Of a stretch of 64,000 bases of DNA, positions 58,340 through 64,000 are shown one piece after another. The DNA comes from Actinomadura craniellae (GTDB taxonomy: Bacteria > Actinomycetota > Actinomycetes > Streptosporangiales > Streptosporangiaceae): contig NZ_QLYX01000013.1 of NCBI RefSeq assembly GCF_003289645.1, positions 62,001 through 126,000 on the forward strand. The letters are read 5' to 3'. The notes under the pieces are model-generated. The model saw only the letters and a program-made list of their open reading frames with translations, was not told the DNA's origin and made no database searches. Position numbers and translations under genes: made by a program. Positions within the stretch are counted from its first letter, which is position 1. Each line of letters opens with the position of its first letter.

Positions 58340-58732
58340 ATGGACGAGGCGGCGGCGCGCGGGGAGATCGTGGTCAAGCGGCGGTTGGAGGCGGTGGCGG
58401 AGGTGCGCGGGTTCGTGCGGCTCACGCTGGGGCGGTGGGAGGTGGACGACGAGGTGCCGTGCCTGGTGGCGAGCGAGCTCGTCACCAACGCGATCCGGTA
58501 CGGGACCACCGCCGACGACGAGGTGACGGTGCGGCTGAGCCGGGCCGACGGCGGGGCGCTCTGGCTGGAGGTGCAGGACACCTCCGGCGACGTCCCGCAC
58601 GTCTGCGCGGCCGACGCGAACAGCGAGTCGGGGCGCGGCCTGTTCATCGTGGAGCGGGTCGCCCGGCACTGGGGCGTCCGGCCGCTGGCCGGCGGCGCGG
58701 GCAAGGTGGTGTTCGCGGTGCTCGACCCGTGA
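58340..58732 (+). CDS. HATPase_c_2 anti-sigma-factor-like ATP-binding protein (RsbW-like)
   Basis: The 130-residue GHKL-fold protein has the N-box ASELVTNAIRYGT (about 48-60), the G1 box LEVQDTSGDVPHV and the G2 box ESGRGLFIVERVARHWG. Proteins like this act as serine kinases of anti-anti-sigma factors, or as partners of XRE/DUF397 proteins in AbaA/WhiJ-like actinomycete clusters. The divergent position next to the XRE-DUF397 operon fits the second role. Confidence 0.9.
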   Translation: MDEAAARGEIVVKRRLEAVAEVRGFVRLTLGRWEVDDEVPCLVASELVTNAIRYGTTADDEVTVRLSRADGGALWLEVQDTSGDVPHVCAADANSESGRGLFIVERVARHWGVRPLAGGAGKVVFAVLDP

Positions 58733-58807
58733 CTCCGCAGGTCCGTATCACCTCAGGTCGTCGGTAGGGTGAACGGGGTTTTCGGTCGCTGGGAAGGGCG
58801 GGGCGCG

Positions 58808-60400
58808 GTGTCGTCGCGGGACGTGGAGACAGAGGCGGCGCGGCGGCGGACGTTCGCGGTGATCAGCCATCCGGACGCCGGCAAGTCCACCCTCACCGAG
58901 GCGCTGGCGCTGCACGCGGCGGCGATCGGCGAGGCCGGGGCGGTGCACGGCAAGTCGGGCCGCCGCGGGGTGACCTCCGACTGGATGGAGATCGAGCGCT
59001 CCCGGGGCATCTCGATCACCTCGGCGGTGCTGCGGTTCGAGTTCGGCGACGCGCTGCTGAACCTGCTGGACACCCCGGGCCACGCGGACTTCTCCGAGGA
59101 CACCTACCGGGTGCTGGCCGCCGTGGACGCCGCCATCATGCTGCTGGACTCCGCCAAGGGCCTGGAGGCGCAGACCCTCAAGCTGTTCGACGTGTGCCGC
59201 GCCCGCGGCGTCCCGGTGATCACGTTCGTGAACAAGTGGGACCGGCCCGGCCGCGAACCCCTGGAACTGCTGGACGAGGTGGAGCAGCGGATCGGCCTGC
59301 GCCCCGCCCCGCTGAACTGGCCGGTCGGGGTCGCCGGGGACTTCCGCGGGCTGGTCGACCGCGCCACCGGCGACTACACCCGTTACGGGCGGGCGCCCGG
59401 CGGGGCGGGCCTGGCCACCGAGGAGGTCGTCCCGGCCGGGCGCGCCGCCGCCGAGGAGGGCAAGGCGTGGCAGGCCGCCCAGGAGGAACTGGCCCTGCTG
59501 GACGAGATCGGCGCCGACCTGGACGACGCCGCGTTCCGGTCCGGCTCCGACACCCCGGTGCTGTTCGGGGCGGCCCTGCCGAACTTCGGGGTGCGCGCCC
59601 TGCTGGAGACTGTCCGCGCGCTGGCCCCCGCCCCGTCCCCCCGCCCGGGTGAGGACGGCACGCCCCGCCCGGTGGACGCCCCGTTCGCCGGCCAGGTGTT
59701 CAAGGTGCAGGCCGGGATGGACCGGGCGCACCGCGACCGGCTGGCGTTCATCCGGGTCTACTCCGGGAAGTTCGAGCGCGGCATGACCCTCACCCACGCC
59801 CCCACCGGCCGCCCGCTGGTCACCAAGTACGCCCAGACGGTGTTCGGCCGCGACCGCTCCACCGTGGACGTCGCCTACCCCGGCGACGTGATCGGCCTGA
59901 CGAACGCGGCCGGCCTCACCGTCGGCGACACCCTCTACGCCCGGGGCCCGGTGGTCTTCCCGCCGATCCCGGCGTTCGCCCCCGAGCACTTCATGGTGGT
60001 CCGCACCAGGGACAACAGCAAGGCCAAGCAGTTCCGCAAGGGCATCGACCAGCTCGACGCCGAGGGCGCCGTCCAGGTGCTGCGCAGCGACCTGCGCGGC
60101 GACCAGGCCCCCGTGCTGGCCGCGGTCGGCCCGCTCCAGTTCGAGGTCGTCGCGCACCGGATGGAGCACGAGTTCAACGCCCCCGTCGAGATGAACCGCC
60201 TGGACTACACCGTCGCCCGCCGCACCGACCCCGACTCGGCCCCGGCCCTGGCCCGGCTGCGCGGCGTCGAAGTCCTCACCCGCACCCTGGACGGCTCTCT
60301 GCTGGCCGTCTTCCCCGACAAGTGGCGGCTGCGCGCCGTCGAGCGCGAGCACCCCGACCTCACCCTCGTCCCGCTGCTGGCCGCCGGCGCCGACGACTGA
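58808..60400 (+). CDS. prfC: Peptide chain release factor 3
   Basis: This GTPase recycles RF1/RF2 from the ribosome after termination. The 530-residue product has G1 SHPDAGKSTL, the RF3-specific SDWMEIERSRGISITSAVLR (switch region), G3 DTPGHADFSEDTYR, G4 NKWD, and the C-terminal RF3 domain (MVVRTRDNSKAKQFRKGIDQ). GTG 58808 has GGAAGG 11 nt upstream. GTG 58769 is in frame, but a TAGGGT -10 box at 58765-58770 overlaps it. A stand-alone gene. Confidence 0.95.
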   Translation: MSSRDVETEAARRRTFAVISHPDAGKSTLTEALALHAAAIGEAGAVHGKSGRRGVTSDWMEIERSRGISITSAVLRFEFGDALLNLLDTPGHADFSEDTYRVLAAVDAAIMLLDSAKGLEAQTLKLFDVCRARGVPVITFVNKWDRPGREPLELLDEVEQRIGLRPAPLNWPVGVAGDFRGLVDRATGDYTRYGRAPGGAGLATEEVVPAGRAAAEEGKAWQAAQEELALLDEIGADLDDAAFRSGSDTPVLFGAALPNFGVRALLETVRALAPAPSPRPGEDGTPRPVDAPFAGQVFKVQAGMDRAHRDRLAFIRVYSGKFERGMTLTHAPTGRPLVTKYAQTVFGRDRSTVDVAYPGDVIGLTNAAGLTVGDTLYARGPVVFPPIPAFAPEHFMVVRTRDNSKAKQFRKGIDQLDAEGAVQVLRSDLRGDQAPVLAAVGPLQFEVVAHRMEHEFNAPVEMNRLDYTVARRTDPDSAPALARLRGVEVLTRTLDGSLLAVFPDKWRLRAVEREHPDLTLVPLLAAGADD

Positions 60401-60424
60401 CGGCGGGGCGGTGAACGCGTCCGC

Positions 60425-61561
60425 CTAGTGGTGGGCGGGGAGCGAGACCCGGACCGTGAGCCCGCCGCCGGGGTTGGGGTCCAGGCGGAGGTCGCCGCCG
60501 TGGACGTCCGTGATGCTCGCGACGATGGCGAGCCCGAGACCGTGCCCGCGGCGCCCCGGACCGGCCTCGGCCGTCCGGCCCCGGCCGCGGAGAAAAGGCT
60601 CGGTGAGGGCGTCGACCGCCCCGGTGAGCGGCGGCCCGCTGTTGGAGACGGTCAGCAGCGCGCGGCCCGGGTCGCGGGGGTCCGGGCCGGTCGACAGGGT
60701 GGCCCGTCCGCCGGCGGGCAGGTTGTGCCGCAGGGCGTTCTGCAGGAGGTTGACCGCGAGCTGGTGCAGCAGCACGTCGTTGCCGGTGACGAGGACGGGC
60801 CGGTGCTCCTCGGAGAGGGCGACGCCGCGGCTCCCGGCCTCGGCGCGGACGGTCGCGGCGGCCTCGGCGGCCGTGCGGGCCAGGTCGACCGGCCGGGTGG
60901 GCGGCGGGGCGTGGCCGAGCGCGGAGAGCTGGAGCAGGGCGTCGACGATCTCGATGCCGCGCTGGTTGGTGTCGTGCAGCCGGGAGACCAGGCGAGGGTA
61001 GTCCTGCCCGGCGGGGTCGGCGATCGCCACGTCCAGCATGGTCCGGGTGACGGTGAGCGGGGTGTGCAGCTCGTGCGAGGCGTTCGCGGCGAAGCGCCGC
61101 TGCGACTCGAAGGACCGCTGGAGACGGTCGAGCATGTGGTCGAAGGCGTCCGACAGGTCCGTGAACTCGTCGCGGGGCCCGTGCAGCCCGACGCGGTGGT
61201 CCAGCGAGCCGCCCGCGGCCCGGTGCGCGGCCCGGGTGATGTCCTGCAGCGGTTGCAGCACCCGGCCCGCGATCAGCCAGCCGCCGCCGAGGCCGATGAC
61301 CGCCATGAGCGCGAGGACGTACCCGGAGACGGTCACCAGCGATTCCAGGATCTCCGCCCGGGCGGGCACGGGGGTCGTGTCCCGCGGGTTCGCGGCGATC
61401 AGCGGGTAGTTGGGGACGTAGCGCATCGCCACGTAGATGACGCCCAGCGCCAGGCCCCCGGCGATCACGAGGAACAGCGCGTAGCTGAGGGTCAGTTTCA
61501 TCCGGACGGTCAGCCTGACCGGGCCGGGCGCCCGCCGGCGGGCCGCCGCCACGCCGCTCAC
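60425..61561 (-). CDS. Sensor histidine kinase
   Basis: The 378-residue membrane kinase has two membrane helices (about 24-46 and 74-99) flanking a short extracytoplasmic loop of about 27 residues. HAMP (100-152), the dimerisation H-box ASHELHTPLTVTRTMLD with phospho-acceptor His163, and a HATPase domain with N-box NLLQNALRHNLP and GHGLGLAIVASI follow. The small sensor loop suits a ligand at the membrane face or envelope stress. GTG 61561 overlaps the regulator stop (GTGA). It is coupled to the regulator and divergent from the VanY-like gene. Confidence 0.93.
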   Translation of the reverse strand: MSGVAAARRRAPGPVRLTVRMKLTLSYALFLVIAGGLALGVIYVAMRYVPNYPLIAANPRDTTPVPARAEILESLVTVSGYVLALMAVIGLGGGWLIAGRVLQPLQDITRAAHRAAGGSLDHRVGLHGPRDEFTDLSDAFDHMLDRLQRSFESQRRFAANASHELHTPLTVTRTMLDVAIADPAGQDYPRLVSRLHDTNQRGIEIVDALLQLSALGHAPPPTRPVDLARTAAEAAATVRAEAGSRGVALSEEHRPVLVTGNDVLLHQLAVNLLQNALRHNLPAGGRATLSTGPDPRDPGRALLTVSNSGPPLTGAVDALTEPFLRGRGRTAEAGPGRRGHGLGLAIVASITDVHGGDLRLDPNPGGGLTVRVSLPAHH

Positions 61562-62229
61562 CGGCCGGGGCCCGCCGGGTCGAGCCGGTAGCCGACCCCG
61601 GGCACCGTGTGGATGACCGCCGGCTCGCCGAGCCGCTTGCGCAGGGCGGAGATCGTGATGCGGACGGCGTTGGTGAACGGGTCGGCGTTCTCGTCCCAGG
61701 CCCGTTCGAGCAGGGTCTCGGCGCTGACGACGCCGCCGCGCGCGTTCATCAGGACTTCCAGCACGGCGAACTGCTTGCGGGTGAGGGAGACGTAGTGGCC
61801 GGCGCGGAAGACCTCCCGCCGGAACGGGTCGAGCCGGATCCCCGCGTGCTCGACGACCGGGGGAGCGCTCCGGCCGCGGCGGCCCAGCGAACGCAGCCGG
61901 ACGACGAGTTCCCGCAGGTCGAAGGGCTTGGTGAGGTAGTCGTCGGCCCCGATCTCAAACCCGGAGACCTTCTCGTCGAGGTGCCGGGCCGCCGTGAGCA
62001 TGAGCACCCGGCAGCCGAGCCGCCGCCCGACGATGGCCCGGCAGACGTCGTCGCCGTGCGTGCCGGGGATGTCGCGGTCGAGCACGACCACGTCGTACTC
62101 GTGCACGGCCAGCCGCTCCAGCGCCGAGTCGCCGTCCCCCACGATGTCGGCGGCGATCGCCTCCAGCCGCAGCCCGGCCTGCACCGCCTCGGCGAGGTAA
62201 CGCTCGTCCTCGACCACCAGCACCCGCAT
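61558..62229 (-). CDS. OmpR/VanR-type response regulator
   Basis: The 223-residue regulator has a receiver domain with the phospho-acceptor Asp51 (VVLDRDIPG) and Lys101 (LTKPFD). The winged-helix domain (about 125-220) includes LTRKQFAVLEVLMNARGGVV and VRITISALRKRLGEPAVIHT. ATG 62229 has GAGG 5 nt upstream. It is the first gene of the kinase operon and is divergent from the VanY-like peptidase, its probable target. Confidence 0.93.
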   Translation of the reverse strand: MRVLVVEDERYLAEAVQAGLRLEAIAADIVGDGDSALERLAVHEYDVVVLDRDIPGTHGDDVCRAIVGRRLGCRVLMLTAARHLDEKVSGFEIGADDYLTKPFDLRELVVRLRSLGRRGRSAPPVVEHAGIRLDPFRREVFRAGHYVSLTRKQFAVLEVLMNARGGVVSAETLLERAWDENADPFTNAVRITISALRKRLGEPAVIHTVPGVGYRLDPAGPGR

Positions 62230-62324
62230 CCGGCCTCCCCCGTTCACGGCCGGCCTGGCCGCACCGGCCCGCGCCGGCCCAGTCTACGACCGGCCGCCGG
62301 TGCTCATTGAACGCGAGAAGCCCT

Positions 62325-62350
62325 ATCGAAAACGTATCGGGAAATCGAAA
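62325..62350. promoter_or_regulatory. Candidate response-regulator direct repeats
   Basis: ATCGAAA (62325-62331), ATCGGGA (62336-62342) and ATCGAAA (62344-62350) are spaced 11 and 8 bp in a locally AT-rich stretch between the divergent regulator and VanY-like genes. OmpR-type regulators commonly bind such direct repeats. Confidence 0.45.
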
Positions 62351-62419
62351 CGGCCGCGCAACACGGTGCGCGCTTCACTGCCACGGAACTCGCTGGACAT
62401 GTGCGAACCGGAGGAAGTA

Positions 62420-62983
62420 ATGCGGATGAGGCCAGCTCTGCTCACTGGACGGCGCCGGTACTGGTTTCTGCTGGTCACACTGGTCTGCGCCGCCCTCGTT
62501 CCATTGCTGATAGCCATGGGCGGCACCACCGCCCCGCATTCCCCGCCCGGCGGCGACGGCCCCATTCCACCGGGCCGGAACATCACCCCGTTCGACACCG
62601 GATACGCGGCGGTCGGAAAGCTGGACGCCCGCCTGCTGAAAGCGCTTCAGGCGGCGGCCGAGGACGCCCGGGACGACGGCATCGCCTTCCACGTCACCTC
62701 GGGCTGGCGGAGCGAGGAGCACCAGCGGCGCCTGCTCGACGAGGCGGTCAGGACGTACGGGAGCCGCGCGGAGGCGCGGCGCTTCGTCAGCACCCCCGAG
62801 GAGTCCGCGCACGTGACGGGCGAGGCCGTCGACGTCGGCCCCACCGCCGCGGCCTACTGGCTGATCCAGCACGGCGCCGACCACGGCCTGTGCCAGGTGT
62901 ACGCCAACGAGGTGTGGCATTTCGAACTGCGAACCCACCCGGGCGGCACCTGCCCGCCCCTCCTGCCCGACGCCGCCGGCTGA
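62420..62983 (+). CDS. VanY-like D-Ala-D-Ala carboxypeptidase, membrane-anchored
   Basis: The 187-residue protein has a membrane anchor (about 13-33), a Pro/Gly-rich linker and a VanY/peptidase M15 domain (about 80-172). Active-site elements are SGWRS (94-98), SAHVTGEAVDVG with zinc ligands His131 and Asp138, and NEVWHFEL with Glu164 and His167. It should trim D-Ala from peptidoglycan stems outside the membrane. ATG 62420 has GGAGG 5 nt upstream; the frame is open back to 62300 without family similarity. Divergent from a two-component system, as in VanY-VanRS-like pairs. Confidence 0.9.
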   Translation: MRMRPALLTGRRRYWFLLVTLVCAALVPLLIAMGGTTAPHSPPGGDGPIPPGRNITPFDTGYAAVGKLDARLLKALQAAAEDARDDGIAFHVTSGWRSEEHQRRLLDEAVRTYGSRAEARRFVSTPEESAHVTGEAVDVGPTAAAYWLIQHGADHGLCQVYANEVWHFELRTHPGGTCPPLLPDAAG

Positions 62984-63021
62984 GGCCCGCACGGAACGGC
63001 CGCCGCCCCGTCCAGCCGGAA

Positions 63022-64000
63022 TCAGCCGCCCGGCGCGCGGGTGCGGGCCACGAGGAGGGTGACGTCGTCGTCGCGCACGTCCGTCGTCATGGCGCCGATG
63101 ACGGCGGTGCAGAGGTCCCCCAGCGGGAGGTCGAACCGGGCGAGGGCGGCGCGCAGCCGGTCCATGCCGGCGTCGAGGTCGGCGTCGCGGGTCTCGATCA
63201 GGCCGTCGGTGTAGAGGACGAGCAGGGTGCCCTCGGCGAGCTCGAACCGGACCGACTCGTAGTCCGCCACGCCCAGGCCGATGGGGGTGCCGGTGGGCAG
63301 GCGGGGGAAGGTGACGGCGCCGGACGGGTCGACGAGCGCGAGCGGAGGGTGCCCGGCGGCGGCCACGGTGCACTGCCGGGTGTCCGGGTCGTAGACGGCG
63401 TACAGGCAGGTGGCGAGGGCGATGTCCGCCAGGTCGTTTCCCTCGCCCATCTGCGCGACCAGGTTGTCGAGGTGGGTGAGCAGCCGGGCGGGCGGCAGTT
63501 CCATGTACGCGAGGGTGCGCACGGCGGTGCGCAGTCGCCCCATCCGCGCGGCGGCGTTGATGCCGTGGCCGGTCACGTCGCCGACGACCAGGGCGATGCG
63601 GGAGCCGGACAGGGGGATCGTGTCGAACCAGTCGCCTCCGACGCCGCCGTGCAGGTCGGACGGCAGGTAGTGGGAGGCCAGCTCGAGGGCGTCGCAGTCC
63701 GGCAGCCGCTGCGGCAGGAGGTGCCGTTGCAGCGCGAGGGACGCGGTGCGCTCGCGGGTGTAGCGGCGGGCGTTGTCCAGGCTCAGCGCGGCACGGGCGA
63801 CGAGCTCCTCGGCGAGCGTCAGGTCGTCCCCGGTGAACGGCGCGGGGTTGTCGGTGCGGACGAACACGGCGATGCCCAGGATGTCACCGCGCGCCCGGAG
63901 CGGCACGATGATCAGGCTGTGCATGCCGGTGTCGTGGATGACCTCCAGCCGGTCGTCGTCGAGCCAGCGTCCCGGCACGGTGTCCAGAACGGGTTCGAAG
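63022..64000 (-). CDS. GAF-SpoIIE phosphatase, 5' end outside window
   Basis: This PP2C-type serine phosphatase (RsbU/SpoIIE family) would dephosphorylate anti-anti-sigma factors in partner-switching pathways. Visible parts are the end of a GAF sensor domain (SLIIVPLRARGDILGIAVFV) and a complete SpoIIE domain with metal-binding GGVGGDWFDTIP, VVGDVTGHGINAAARM, YTDGLIETRD and DDDVTLLVARTR. The frame continues past the GTG at 63978 to the window edge without a stop, so the N-terminal sensor part is missing here. Confidence 0.93.
   Translation of the reverse strand, partial: FEPVLDTVPGRWLDDDRLEVIHDTGMHSLIIVPLRARGDILGIAVFVRTDNPAPFTGDDLTLAEELVARAALSLDNARRYTRERTASLALQRHLLPQRLPDCDALELASHYLPSDLHGGVGGDWFDTIPLSGSRIALVVGDVTGHGINAAARMGRLRTAVRTLAYMELPPARLLTHLDNLVAQMGEGNDLADIALATCLYAVYDPDTRQCTVAAAGHPPLALVDPSGAVTFPRLPTGTPIGLGVADYESVRFELAEGTLLVLYTDGLIETRDADLDAGMDRLRAALARFDLPLGDLCTAVIGAMTTDVRDDDVTLLVARTRAPGG

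Overview
The window is chromosomal DNA of a high-GC actinomycete. GC-rich third codon positions, GTG and TTG starts, leaderless starts 6-8 nt behind -10 boxes, a complete Mce operon, and an XRE/DUF397/HATPase regulator cluster all fit this. The gene content resembles Thermomonosporaceae or Streptosporangiales (Actinomadura-like), but that placement is inference.

Region 1 (1-20.6 kb) is mostly conserved core. A c-di-GMP protein cut by the left edge is followed by the branched-chain amino acid (BCAA) and serine block: ilvB-ilvN-ilvC, serA, leuB, ilvE and cimA. A PadR-controlled ABC exporter and an orphan glycosyltransferase-like module sit inside it. ilvB and cimA each have a short leader peptide rich in Ile/Leu/Val codons, a hairpin over the leader stop, and a T-tailed terminator, which is ribosome-mediated attenuation. 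The same TCTCG-N5-TGAGA motif lies upstream of ilvB, leuB and cimA. The block ends with a FAH-family enzyme and the genes for tRNA-Gln(CUG) and tRNA-Glu(CUC).

Region 2 (20.8-48.6 kb) is accessory lipid and acid catabolism. It holds an SDR, an enoyl-CoA hydratase and a minus-strand Mce import operon (yrbEA, yrbEB, six mce genes, a Mce-associated gene, a tetR). Next comes a Liv-type ABC importer, then a degradation set: SDR, TetR, two amidohydrolases, a fused double acyl-CoA dehydrogenase, an acyl-CoA ligase and a VOC protein. At least three promoters here share one design, TTGACA-17/18-CARAAT with a GAAAC-N3-GTTTC operator inside the spacer. They look like one TetR regulon that couples uptake to degradation of an unidentified carboxylic acid.

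Region 3 (48.6-58.7 kb) is a patchwork. It holds a MerR/methyltransferase pair facing each other across one palindrome, a 153-bp MITE-like element, a molybdopterin oxidoreductase, and a Cmx-type chloramphenicol exporter with a leader peptide. A decaying cluster of DUF6879, XRE and DUF397 genes follows, including a truncated XRE pseudogene and a duplicated DUF397 gene.

Region 4 (58.8-64 kb) holds release factor 3, a two-component system divergent from a VanY-like peptidase, and a SpoIIE-type phosphatase cut by the right edge. No CRISPR array, rRNA or intact transposase was seen.
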